Positions 36,093 to 47,241 of a DNA stretch of 64,000 nucleotides are shown piece by piece. Source of the DNA: Porodaedalea pini. Taxonomy: Eukaryota > Basidiomycota > Agaricomycetes > Hymenochaetales > Hymenochaetaceae. A program made the translations under genes and the position numbers. How positions within the stretch are numbered: the stretch's first letter is position 1; the number at the start of each line of letters is the position of its first letter. The notes beneath the pieces were generated by a model. The model saw only the letters and a program-made list of their open reading frames with translations, did no database searches and was not told where the DNA came from. The stretch covers positions 620,001-684,000 of the forward strand of contig NBAY01000007.1 of NCBI GenBank assembly GCA_002794775.1, written 5' to 3'.

Positions 36093-39000
36093 TCATGAAA
36101 TTACAGGTGGTAGAAGTGTCAAAAATCTTCCCATCGAGACACTCGGATCCCTCGAGAGTCCGCTTCGTCGATCGTGAACCTCGAAATTCTGTGCCGCACC
36201 CACTTTATCAAGTACACTGTCGGACTGGACAGACCAAATCTTCACAGAACCATCCTCGCCGCCGAAAGCGAACATATATGGTGCTGAGTTTCTGAGTGCA
36301 AAGCTCACAGGATTATGAATGAAAGCTTTCGTGGTCGGCGTCGTCAAAACGTGCAGTTCTGAATAGAAGAAGCTGTCTCGCAAGCGACAGAGAGCTACAA
36401 CCTTGCCTAAAACAGGCTCTTATGAGCACAAGGTAGTACGTAGGCTAAACCGGACGCACCAGCTGAATAACCAAGAACCATCTTGTCGTCCTTGCCATAG
36501 AAAGCAACAGCTCCTTCGGGTCTCGTCAACTCTTCATACCCGTGAGTTCGAGCCCAAAGCCCATTGTGGCTAACAATGTCTAGGCTGAGATTGTTGGAGA
36601 CGAGCAGTTGAACTACTTCTGCTCCGAACTTGATCTTTCATTTAGAGGCGATTCACTCGTATAAGTCGAGAAGACTCACTTCGCTGCCGTGGAGTAGAAT
36701 CATTCCAGACACTCGAGAAATGATCAAAGACGCATGGCCAGGGGAAAGGGAAAGCTCTCTTTAAGGTATGGGTTTGAACTTTAGCAAACTGCGGACATAT
36801 ATTTACGGAAACCAAACCTTTGAATCGAGTTGTTATCTATATTGAAAACTGAAAGATTAGTATGAAATATGAGTTCAGGAAAAGGCACCACTTGAGTTTC
36901 AAATTATACCTAACAAACGGGTCTCCCGTCCACCTCCGCCTGTTACATACGCAAGGCACAAAACATAATTTTTGTGAAAGAAGGCTGTATCAGCTATACG
37001 ATTGATAGCGCGCACACCGGAAAGGTCGTATATTCGGATTTCCTATATTTTGAAGTAAGTTTAAAGCTCAAGATGATGTCGCCGGAGATACCTTGCAATT
37101 ACTATCCTGATAAACATTATGTTACGGAGCGTTTGGTTCGAGAAACAAAATGCGCTCACAAATACTTTGACCGAAGTGTTGCTTGCACAGGAAAAGCCTG
37201 TGAATTTCTCAGTCGCTATTTCCCATGTTCCTTGAATATACGTACCTTCAACTCCAGCATCCTCCGTGGTGACCCACCTCACAGATGCAACGATTTGGTC
37301 AAGCTGAGCCCTTAAGTGCTCCATAGGACTATTCTGAAACATAATGAGCAATTGTAGCACTTGACAATGATAAGACAATACCTACCATCTTATTAACATT
37401 CCACACGGTAACTCTCTTGGATGATCTCACCAGGAGCTCCAATGGTAAGTAGTCTCTGTTTTTGGTTGGATTCCTGGGTAGCCATAATGAGTGACAGGTG
37501 TATGAACATGGACACGCATTCACCATGCAATCTGCTTCACTGGGTCTTCATCCGGAACTTTAATGGTGCACATGACGACGAAAGAGTTAAACTGTGTTTT
37601 CGACATTTGACTAAGCGAATAAAATAGCAAACTTATGCTTACCACATCGTAGATCGTCACCGTGTCTGAGCTAAAACAAAGTTGGGGAAAACATTCTCGC
37701 AAGGATAGGTGATACGTACAAACCAGAAGCCAAAAGACCACCGTTAGGGGAAAATTGGAGCAAAGGTTCGAATGGTTTGTGCTTGGCCTCGGGCTGATGA
37801 TGATTCAGAAATGTGGACTGATAACTGACGCCAACTCACCACTTCTTCAGACTTATTAGCGGAATCCTCTTGACTTGAATCGCTTTCTGGCGGAGTCGGA
37901 CTCGTCTCGAGAACAGCAAGCGTAGTTCCTGGTTCAGCAGCCTCTGGTGAATGATACGCCTCACTCATCTGCTCTGAGAGTAGCTGTGCAGGGTTTTCGC
38001 AGGCCACGGCAGCGGGAGGATCGACGGCTGCAGTTTGACCTTGAAACAACGGTTATGTCAGAATCAGCTGTATTTAGATTCTCAATAGACTGTACTCACC
38101 TGATTCAATATCGACACTAGCCCTCTCATCAGCCTTCGTAGTTTGTGTAATCCTGCGTCTTTGGATTGTGAACGACGTGTACGACTTTACTAATCTACGT
38201 TTTACTCGAGAGCCATAGGTTCCGATCTTATCTGCTTTTGCCTTTGCAGTTCCTGCCAATGGAATAAGATACCCATCCCTCGCCTTAACCCAGCTCTCCA
38301 ATGCCTCGCCTTCCACTGCTCAAGAAGGAACCATGCAGAAAAGATAAAGATGGCATATGCATGAAGTCCTGCAAAGGCGGTAGGGACAGCAGCAGAAGCT
38401 AACCCTCCCTGATTCACGTATATAATTAGTCTATGCGACAGAAAAGTACGCGCCCTATTACTTACTTGCTGATCGGCAACTTGGAATGCAAGAAGGCATA
38501 GTCCAATCGAAAAGGTCATCACCGCAGTTATCAGTGCATACATTGGCCCATTCCGAAGCCATGCATTAGCTAAGGATGATAGTGACAGGTCTGGTTGGCG
38601 GCTGCAAATCTAATTAATATAGTGAGATTGAAGTCATCGAAACTTACACCGAGGATTGGCGCCACGTCATGACAAGAAGACTATAAACTGCGGATGCCGT
38701 GCTGAAGACAAGCGAGATGAACCACAGTGTATTCGTGACTGTTGCCAAGGGAGAGACGGAGCCATTGGCAGTTATCTGCAGCGTCGTTGCGGTAACGCTA
38801 GATAAGAACGTAGCGACCGTGGTCAGATTTAGGTAGCGCTGACTCGAGAACTCTTGTGTCTGTCGAATTGTGGCTATTTCTTTCATTGACGTTAGTCTAA
38901 GTACGCATCTGCAAAATCGGAAGAGGTCAAGCACACCCTTTTCAGCGATATTCGTGAGTTCCTGGAGAAAGTCTTTGAAATCCAAAGCCAGAGGCTCAAA

Positions 39001-40265
39001 CACGTATTCCAGATAGTTATCCACACGACAATGGCGCACCGAACCTTTGTAAGACATGATAAATGCAGCTGCATGTCAAATGAGTCTGACGGGTTTTACT
39101 AACCATATTCAACGTCAAGCTTCACCGCAGTGGTCTAGATGTCTCGCTCAGATTCTTATCTTATAGCGGAAATGAGATTGATCCAGACCTCTAGCTGCCT
39201 CTCAATCCTCTCAAGCTTGTCAAAAAACGCGGTATTGAATACACCAAGTTCCTTAAAAGCCTTCATCACTTCTGAGGCAGCCTCACTGGAAGCATTGAGC
39301 GCTCGCACGCAGAAGGGGGGATCTGAACTACATGTTATCAAGTTTATCCTGGAGAGTTCTGTCTTCTTACCCAAGTACACAGTTATATCCGATTCGAAGA
39401 AAGAATCCCTTAGCGCCAATGAAATTAGCGCTACTGCCGGTCATTGCATGTGAGATGTCTTACTTTACTTCAGTGATCTTATCATGCATCACTTCAAGAG
39501 CTCGTGCAGTGCGACCACCACCGCCGAGAGCATTGAGCGAACTTCGGATTTGAAATGTCTATGGAAACGGCTTAGTTGAGTTGTGAGTAACGTGAAGCGT
39601 CGCCTTACAAGTTGACCGTGATTCTCGCATAATCTACTCAATGCTATCAGCCGCGTATCACATCCGCGAAACGAAGACAGAGAACCCACTTAATGAAATG
39701 AAGGACATTCTTTACTTCACTGCCAACCTCCATCTTTTCGTTCTCCTTGATTCCTTGACCATGAGCTGGCCGTGACAATCTTCCATGAGCACCTGACAGT
39801 TGAGCATTTAGTAAAGACAATGAAATTGCCATATTTTCCAGGATGCACCTGTTCCTTTAGTGTCCTTTTCGCCCTCTGAGACGACGCATTGAATGATATA
39901 ACCAACAGATCCGCACGAGTATTTACTTGCCAGCTTCATGATTAGAATCAGTATCTTCAATTGCAACTGCTTCAGATCCTGCTTCAGATCCTGTCTCTAC
40001 CATGTCAAGCTCCATTTAGAACGTAGAAGAGTAAGTGAATTCACCATCGCCGTCTTGAAAGTCGCCCTTTTCATCGACGATGTCCGCCAAAACATGCAAG
40101 AGCTTGCGAAGAAACTTTTTCTGGCTTACAGTTATTCTTCCGGAATCTTTGATCCTCTCAGAAGGGGATCTCCGAGATTCACGACCTGTTACAGTTGTGA
40201 AGTGTATCAGCAAACGTGGCTAGTAGAGCAAAAAGGAACGACTTACTGCCTCGCGACACAGTCAT
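36093..40265 (-). pseudogene. four-TM, WD40-repeat protein, copy C (frameshifted, mosaic)
   Basis: Same gene as copies A and B, starting at 40265. The first exon lacks six bases found in A and B, removing two codons. A one-base deletion near 38298-38301 (CTCTCCAATG versus CTCTCCAAATG in B) shifts the frame just after the fourth membrane segment: QWKARH is followed by WRAGLRRGMG instead of the expected LESWVKAR. Sequence between about 38200 and 38640 is B-like while both sides are A-like, a sign of gene conversion. C-terminal WD-like strands (FGGEDGSVKIWSV) remain. Unless the shift is a sequencing error, this copy is inactive. Confidence 0.75.
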
Positions 40266-40387
40266 AGTACTACTTGGTCCAACGGTATACTGATGAGAGA
40301 AAAGAATTCAGGAGACAAGAAATGTAATCGTGACGTTGTGGAACAGACGGGTGTTCAGAGAACACGTCCTCTTGCTGCAGCAACATC

Positions 40388-40941
40388 ACGAAAAAGTCGC
40401 GTCGCCTGTATAGCCTTGTATACCTTGTAAGGTAATAAAAGTCTGTTAGTCAGCTTGTCATGTGCCAAAATGTCTTCGAGTCGGATACAAGCTCGTTACA
40501 AGAGTTTTGGTGCAATACAAGGCATATACAAGACAGATAGATAATTACAAAAAATATACTATACTTTTATCATTTTGTATTCTGATTATATGCCCTCTGA
40601 AAGTCTGATGTCTGAGCTGTAATGTATTTATTCTACTGATTATGCCTGACAATGGAGCCGGAAGGCTCTTCACTAGTTTATATGTTGGGTGTCAGCATGT
40701 CAGTCAGTATATCATATTCTTATTAGCCTTCACATAGGATACAAGATAAATACAAGTTAGATAGATGCTTACAGGAAATGCACATTTATTTTTCTTGTAT
40801 TATATGCCACTTATATGTCCTTCCAAAATCTAATGTCTAAACTGTAGTGCATTAATCATAGTGTTTTTGTCTGATCATCCACTCATTTCAGATATCAGCT
40901 CTTCAATCACTGTCCAAGATTTGCTTTGTTTTCAGGAGAGA
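40388..40941. other. AT-rich sequence at the unit C break
   Basis: Unit C similarity ends near 40388. The sequence to 40941 is AT-rich with no coding signal. It has repeated TACAAG-type words (40420-40530 and 40740-40760) and may be the body or tail of a SINE-like element whose tRNA-like part lies at 40942-41022. Confidence 0.4.
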
Positions 40942-41022
40942 TGCACACACGGTGGGAATTCAAACCCACTTGCCCCTTTCGGGCTGCCAATCCAGCACTA
41001 AAACTTGAGAGCCGAAAGGCTG
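40942..41022 (-). pseudogene. tRNA-Leu-like relic or SINE head
   Basis: On the minus strand a GTGCTGGATT anticodon-arm-like block is followed by a variable-arm hairpin (CCCGAAAGGGG) and a T-arm with a B-box-like GGGTTTGAATTCCC, in the order of a class II (Leu/Ser) tRNA. The acceptor stem does not pair and the T-loop is off by one base, so it is not a working tRNA. A tRNA-derived SINE is the likeliest alternative. Confidence 0.4.
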
Positions 41023-41627
41023 AAAAGCGGATGATGAGACAAGACAGTAGTATAATATAGAGAAAATGCTTCGCAAGGGCTCGAGCACATGGAATAATAG
41101 AAGTAACAAGAGTCGAGTCAATGAAGTAAAGAGAAGGAAAAAAGAGATCTACGGAAGATACGAGCCGAATTACAAAATCGAGGAGAGAAAAGGAAGAGGA
41201 GACCGTGTATGGTGAATGGACAAGTCGCGCCGCACAAATGGATGGATGAATGAGATACTTGGGTGTACAGTTGGAGGGAAGGGTGTAAGAGACACATGTA
41301 TTGCTAGGAAATTTAGAAAAGAGGAGAGAAGAGAGTACAAGGTGGAAGGCGCGCCGAAGCCGTACCGACAAGAGCGAAGGCCTCTGCGATCGCGAGCAAG
41401 CGCCCGACAACAAGCGAAGAAAGGCCCTCAAGCTCCACACAGTCCAACTCAGCGTAGCCCAGACCAGTAGTCCGCACCCATATCCTACACATCTAAATCC
41501 ATAAGTCGCGAAAGTCGTTGCATCAGCCTATACATGACCACCGAGCCCGAGCCCAAGCCCGAGATCAACAGTCGTGAGGCTATCCAGCATGGACCACGTC
41601 TGAGTACTCTATTTGCCATGCCTGCCT
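41023..41627. other. 3' flank of the cyclin gene, no gene seen
   Basis: Purine-rich on the plus strand. A minus-strand open frame here (41440-40907) is composition-driven and overlaps the tRNA-like relic. Confidence 0.4.
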
Positions 41628-42951
41628 TCATCTGCGCACGGCCAAATTCCGAACTTGTGCCTGCATCCGACAAGGTGGACTCGGAAAGTGCATCGCGTTG
41701 CGCATTGCAGAAACCGGAGACGATCCAAATGCGATTGTACCATCGCTTTTCGTGTGTTGCATACTGCGCGAGTTCTCTTCCTGCGGCAGCGTTGAGCTCT
41801 TGCCGACCGAGAGACGCCACCCAAACGCATCGCCGAATGCACGTTCGCAGTGTCCAACCTCCCGCAGTGGGAGACTGGAGAGCTTTACCCATGCACGATT
41901 CGAATAGCATCGATCCTGTAAGATTTTTGATGCTAGAATGAGCGCGGCGAGGAAGATGCGCCGCGGGCAGAGGAGCGGCAAGGGAAGAGGTGACAGCGGC
42001 GTGAGCTGTTTTGCCGGAATCTTGCGACGCTTGTCGTTAGACTGCCTTTGAGTCTGCATCTACTGAGTTAATGGAAGCGAAGCGCCCATCTGGAGGACTG
42101 TCGGCACACACGATGCGTCGAAAGGGTCCTTTGACATCAATTCCGTCGGAAGGCCGCAGAGGTTGGACGTGTCCAAAGAGGTATTCGCCTTCGACGAGGC
42201 AGACGCCTCGTCTTCCTTCACGATCCTCTTATCCAACTCCGGCTCGCCTCTCACTCCCGTGCCGAGCCTCTCTTGCTCCACGAGCTCTGGCACCTTCCCT
42301 CGCACCGCCTTGATGTAGCAGAGCGCCGACTGCAGGACGCTGCATGTTGTGCGTGAACGGTGGAGGACCTGTACAAATGTTTCGATCGGAACGAGATCCT
42401 TCTTAGACACGACGGTTGCGGCATTGCTGCCGAAATTCTCGGCGAGAAAGGCAGATGGGAAAACGACTGACGTTGTTGTTGAAGCGTGTGGTGGGTCGGA
42501 TGGGGCAGGGGGAAGAGGCGAGGAAAGCGTGATGGGTGAATAGGGCGAGGAAGTTGAACCAATTGATGTTTTAGTGGTTGGCGTTGAGAGACGGCGGCTG
42601 TTTCGTCACCGTCGTGATATCTGTTTGAGTTGAAAAGACGACTGGGATGTTCTCGGGGTGCCAAATATCGGTCAGGCTTTTCACAGCTTGATCTAGAGTT
42701 GAGCACGTCAGTTAGGGAAACAGGACAAAACCAATTTATCTATTGACTTTGCGTGCGCGCCTCGGAAGGTTGCCGACAATTAGAATACTTGACTTGCCGA
42801 CCAAGGAAGCCACGTAGTTTGCTTTTGCTGGGTGCGTCTTCGGGATTTGAGGTTGTTTCAACGGTTGAGGCGCCGCTTGCTGCAGCGCCGAGAGTGGGTG
42901 CGGGGATTGGGAGAAGGTAGAGGCAGTACTAACAGGAGAGATGGAGTACAC
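41628..42951 (-). CDS. Pho80/Pcl-like cyclin (possibly disrupted)
   Basis: The start at 42951 reads MYSISPVSTAS. Conserved blocks in order: ANYVASLV, then DQAVKSLTDIWHPENIPVVF after an intron (42797-42693), LVPIETFVQVLHRSRTTCSV and ALCYIKAV (about 42400-42310), then RRIFLAALILASKILQDRCY and SNRAWVKLSSLPLREVGH (about 41960-41850). This is the cyclin box of fungal Pho80/Pcl partners of the Pho85 kinase, which act in phosphate and cell-cycle signalling. The first intron needs a GC donor. One frame change lies in the Ser/Pro-rich linker (about 42540-42600), and an in-frame TAG sits at 42060-42062 between the two halves of the box. Either may be covered by an intron, but no canonical GT..AG pair fits both. 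The gene may be decaying. Confidence 0.7.
42693..42797 (-). other. predicted GC-AG intron in the cyclin gene
   Basis: The exon ends ..TTGGTCG and the intron starts GCAAGT and ends CTCTAG. Splicing gives the conserved S-L-V-D-Q-A-V-K. No GT donor in the right phase was found nearby. Confidence 0.5.
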
Positions 42952-43089
42952 GGATGCAGCTGTTTGATTAAATAAGTGGATTCTTGAGGGTTGGGATGCT
43001 GATGGTGGACACGAGCATCAGACAAGATTCACCACTTAGCGGACTTAGAAAATGCGGACTTAGAAAACGCGTCGAGACGTGCTCGACGC

Positions 43090-44927
43090 GTCGCTGCACT
43101 TTGCTTTCTCCCACCACCATCGCCTGCCTCTCCCTCGGTCGCAAATCTGTCAAGCACATCAAAAGTAAGTCCACACAGTCTTTGGGATATAATGAGCATC
43201 TTAGTCAAAATGTAGATGGAAACAGAGGTCAGATAAGCTCATGCCACTCAAATTGGTGAGTAGCCCCTGTATACAGACAGTTCGTCTAACTGGCCTCTAG
43301 TCCACAAGTACTGGGACAGTCTCGCTTGGTACGTCTATCAGCCCACACGCACTGTCAAGGAGAAGAAGGGCAAGACAGAGTCGACGGCGGGCGGGAAGGT
43401 GAAGAAGGAGAAGGATGGGAAGGAGCGTGGTGACCGTACCAAGTCGAGCAGCTGTGTGTGCGGTTCCAGCGCGCGTGCCCGCAACAGTTCCTTGTGCTCC
43501 ACTACCAGCACCACCAGCACCATGAGTGCCCTCTCATCTGCATCGACCGTCGATTTGGAAGATTTCAGCGAGCTCGACTCGCTCTCCGCCGACGGGTCTC
43601 TCTATGGTCCGTATGGCTCTGCGAATGGTGGGTGCGGTAGCGTGCACGAAGCCGAGATGGTGGATCTCGCGGACTTCGACATGAGCGAATTGGAGGATCG
43701 CAGGGCCAGGGTCAAGGTCAGACACTCTCGCTCGCACTGAGCCTCTCGATGCCCTTGTTCTCTTACGCGTCTGGTTCTAGATCAGGAGTGAGCCTTACGA
43801 TCGACACGGGCAACGCTCTTGCGAGCTTCTCCCTCGAATCCGGCCTGCTCAACACGTATTCCTACTCGCACTCGCACCACGGTGGACACGGGCATGGACA
43901 CGGACACTCGCTTTCCACGCAGATCCCGACTCAGACAGCCCAAAGCTTGGTTCCCGGACCACTTAGCTTTGTCCTCCCGCAGAATCGCCGCTCGAAGCCG
44001 TTCGACGAGCGCACCAGGTGCACCGGCCACCGACGATGACAGCCGACCTCTACCCGCCTGCGCCTCCTACAATCAAGATCCCGAGGCTGCTTGAGACGGC
44101 GCCTGGTTTGAACAAAAGCTCGGCGGTTGGCTCGCCTGCGACGCACGAGGGCAACGAAGACGAGCAGCGGTTGCAGATGAATGGCCACAGCCAGGAAAGA
44201 GGGGGGGAATTTGGTGGAATGAGCGGTTTCCAGTTCCCGAACTCGCATCCGCAGTCCATGAGCTACGGTATGCCAGGGCAGGTCCCCGATTTCTCGACTG
44301 CTGGCAGCAACTTGCAGGTGTGTTTTTCTGCCCTTCGTCGTAGCATGTTATTCCATGTTTCAGGTATACGAGGAGCAGGTGCCTGTCGCCGCTAAGCCTC
44401 GCCCTCGCGCGCTCATGCAGCTCAGCATTCCTAGTGAGCCTTCAACCTCCTCAGGTGACCCGCTTTCCGCACCAACACCTCCTTCCTCCTCGTCCTCGCG
44501 TCTCTTCCTCCCTGGTCAATTCTCTTCGCCAACTGGCCAATCGCCAGGTGGACAGCTTCAAGTGCCGGGTCAGCGCGCATTGCCGCACGGGCTGCCTGAG
44601 TCACTAGATCCGCCAGTTGCTGGCGAGTGGGTCGACTACGGCTTGCCAGCGTGGGTGATGCAGACGCTGTGCGACGGCGACGAATCTGCCACAAATTCCT
44701 CGCATGGTCAGAACCAGGAGACGCAGAGTCAGAATGTATTCTGTGAAATCGACATCGGACTGGACATGGGGCTGCCGCCGTGGACGGCCTTCGGCTCAAT
44801 GGGGTCGATGAGTCCCATGGGCTCGATGGGTGGTGGGATGGATGGGATGGGGCCAGACGGTGAGCGAATGGACATGTACGCGATGCACTTCCGGTTCGAG
44901 GACCTGCTCGACTCGTCGCAGTTATAA
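43090..44927 (+). CDS. low-complexity protein of unknown function
   Basis: Not recognised. A likely N-terminal exon ends GRKSVKHIK with a GTAAGT donor near 43163. A mini-exon (about 43238-43255) may follow, then VHKYWDSLAWYVYQPTRTVK (about 43302). The rest is rich in Ser, Lys and acid: DLADFDMSELEDRRARVK (to about 43714), a His/Gly run at about 43873-43913 (HSHHGGHGHGHGHS), Pro/Ser tracts, and a C-terminus GLPPWTAFGSMGSM ending FEDLLDSSQL at 44927. An intron at about 44319-44364 joins SNLQ to VYEEQ. At least one frame change (about 43720-44040) was not explained, and the start codon is unknown. Mostly disordered by composition; it could be regulatory, but no domain supports that. Confidence 0.45.
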
Positions 44928-45829
44928 CCTGCACCTCACTTCGCCTGTGGACACCGTCAAACCTGGATTCTTTATTCTTCTTTTGCTTTTATCTATAATT
45001 TTGACGTGGCTACGATTTTGAACAATTCAATTGTACAATAGATGATGCAATAGAAATACATTATTATTATATTATTTAAATGGTGTGATAATGAACCAGT
45101 AGACTTCCAGTCTCGTATAACGACTTGCAGGCCTTATATAAGAACTCTACCAGACACGACAAGAACCACAAGTAAGATTATCCCATGTCATTTTGAAGCT
45201 GCGCCGTATTCTCTTCTATATTTCTTCAGGGCCGGCCATTCTTGTAAGTGACGATCAGTATGACCTAACTTGGCAATATGCATCAGACTTGCGGCGATCT
45301 TGCGGCAACTTGTATATTTCTGATCATTTTGAGAGTGCGCTAGATTCTCTTGTACATAATATACAAAATTTACATAATTTACTATCTTCTACGGCTATGT
45401 AAGCCCGTGCAAGATTTTAGACATTTTCGTGATGAACCTCTCGGTGATAAGGTAGACGAAACTTAAACTCGACAAGCTGATGTCACATCACTGTCACGGA
45501 CCCTGAACCCCTTGCTTACCCCATTAGGAAGGACCCTAGCGGCCAAAATCGTGAGATCAAAAATTTGAAAAGTTTTGTTAGCTGTTGTAGAATGAGAAAT
45601 ACATTTTTTATATTCCATGAGCCTCCATCTCTGTCATAAATCTATCTGGTAGTGTTCTGTGGCCATGGTATTTTTTGTTTGCCCACTGTGCCTGTTTCCC
45701 ATTCAATCCATGACGGTAACAATCCATGAACCGTACTGAGCGGTTAGCAAAGCTAAATAAATATCAATGTCTTGACCTGGTAATTGGTAAATAAACAAAA
45801 ACGGGCTTACAACAACTCAGGCCTCCCAG
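44928..45829. other. AT-rich intergenic sequence, no gene seen
   Basis: The 3' flank of the preceding gene with an ATTATTATATTATTT tract near 45060. The small open frame at 45193-45402 shows no recognisable features. Confidence 0.4.
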
Positions 45830-46223
45830 ACTGAATTTCAAGATTTTTGCTTCACCAAACTTGCATGCACTGCTTCACTCTACAGAGAACTATGAAAAAT
45901 CCTATAAATTCACAATGACTAAATACCTTTCAAATCTACAGGGCAGAATTTTTTTCAGATCCTGAGTTTATTTCTCTGTATTTATATGAGCCAAAGTGTG
46001 CCAAAAAAAGCACCATGTTTGTGCATACATATATCCAGACCCCCCAAAATCTCATTCCCAGCTTATCTCTCAATGTATCTGCTTCAAATTTTGCACATGC
46101 AATAAATTATCATGTAAAAAAAAGTATGCTTGAATTTTTTTAAGGGCAGTGGTAAAAAATAAGTGGTGCAATTTGCAAAAAACATGAAAATCAGGATGCA
46201 CAAAAACTTTTGTCAGGGGACTG
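45830..46223. mobile_element. Tc1/mariner-like element, one terminus only
   Basis: The right end reads ..ACTTTTGTCAGGGGACTG, the inverted form of a CAGTCCCC-type Tc1/mariner terminus, and is followed by TA (46224-46225) and then by sequence homologous to unit B at about 33303. A matching left terminus was not found, and the left limit is arbitrary. No transposase frame is visible. A non-autonomous or truncated copy is likely. Confidence 0.45.
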
Positions 46224-46304
46224 TATGCTTGGCTACTCATGATCTAGGCTTTCTTGTTTGTTCTCTCCTTGCAGTTACCCATTAGAAATTCCAGTGGAGT
46301 ATTA
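46224..46304. repeat. short orphan piece of the unit spacer
   Basis: TATGCTTGG..TACTCATGAT through CCAGTGGAGTA matches 33303-33380 of unit B. The homology resumes about 9.5 kb downstream near 55781. Confidence 0.65.
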
Positions 46305-46701
46305 GAATCACATTAAAACTGATTAACTAAGTCAGTCTTACCTGTGAAGCAACTTGCTGTGCTTGAGAATTTGTTGAGAGTGCAAGGAGATTCACTAGTC
46401 AAGCAAGTTTGTAGTAAAAGCTCGAGTGTGGTGCTCAAGGGCCCTCAAGTGGATTAAACTGACAATTGGGGGCTACTCTTGCCCTCCTTACATACTCTAC
46501 AGGGGTGGCTATGCTATGGACTATACTACGCAGCTATATTACCTTCCAAACATCTTTCATAACATATCGCCATTCTGAACATATTGTATCTTGCATCTGA
46601 TGCATTCCTTGGTGAACTCCCAGAGTTCCAGAGGTGACCAAACCTCATGCTTGCGGTTCTTTATCTTTGTTACTTGGCAATTTATCTTTCTGTCTCTGAG
46701 A

Positions 46702-47139
46702 TCATTTTGGGTATCTATCTTCCTGTCCTAAAGCCTCCCTCATTGTTGACTGTTGCTGCAGTCTACACTTCACTAATAAGTATTGTTCACTCATTTGTAT
46801 AGGCGTCAGCTCCACTGTTCTTGTCGGGCTAGTGATTGCATTACCGTTGTCCTTCCTTATCACTTCCAAGGCGGTTATCTTATTGACTGGGGTTTCTTGC
46901 CTCGGTGCTTCTTCCAAGATCTTATTGACTGGAACTTTTGACATCGGGATCTCATCTGTTATCTTAGCAATAGAAGTATTCTTATCTTCTTTGCTATCCG
47001 ATCGTGCTGGTGGGTTGACTTCCATGATTATTACCTCAGGTGTCCTAGGTAATATCTTATCTTCCCTTCTAATGTCGGCAGTCAGTGTTATTGAAAGGAA
47101 ATTTTTGCACATTCGGAAACGTCGATCAAGGCAGATCAT
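46702..47139 (-). CDS. hypothetical protein, 145 aa
   Basis: An open frame with a hydrophilic product and an internal near-repeat (KVPVNKILEEAP and ETPVNKITALEV). No domain was recognised. It shares the strand of the split frame at 48646-55666 and lies downstream of it, so it may be another exon or ORF of the outer insertion. It could also be a relic. Confidence 0.3.
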   Translation of the reverse strand: MICLDRRFRMCKNFLSITLTADIRREDKILPRTPEVIIMEVNPPARSDSKEDKNTSIAKITDEIPMSKVPVNKILEEAPRQETPVNKITALEVIRKDNGNAITSPTRTVELTPIQMSEQYLLVKCRLQQQSTMREALGQEDRYPK

Positions 47140-47224
47140 CGTTGATCATACGTGATAACGTAGTCACCTGATCTTGACGGATACTTGCCCAGGCAAAAAT
47201 CCATCAGCCACAGTCACGCTACAC

Positions 47225-47241
47225 TGTCACACCTTGTGACA
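47225..47241. promoter_or_regulatory. inverted repeat overlapping a start codon
   Basis: TGTCAC and GTGACA arms with a 5-nt loop end on the A of the ATG at 47241. It may be a hairpin, an operator-like site or an old element end. Confidence 0.3.

Noticed and set aside
40907..41440. 177-codon minus-strand open frame with hydrophobic stretches
   Set aside because: It reads through the tRNA-like relic and the pyrimidine-rich 3' flank of the cyclin gene. Composition explains it, and no domain is visible.
44431..44934. 167-codon minus-strand frame opposite the low-complexity gene
   Set aside because: Antisense of a Pro/Ser-rich exon; Arg/Ser-rich, typical of shadow frames.
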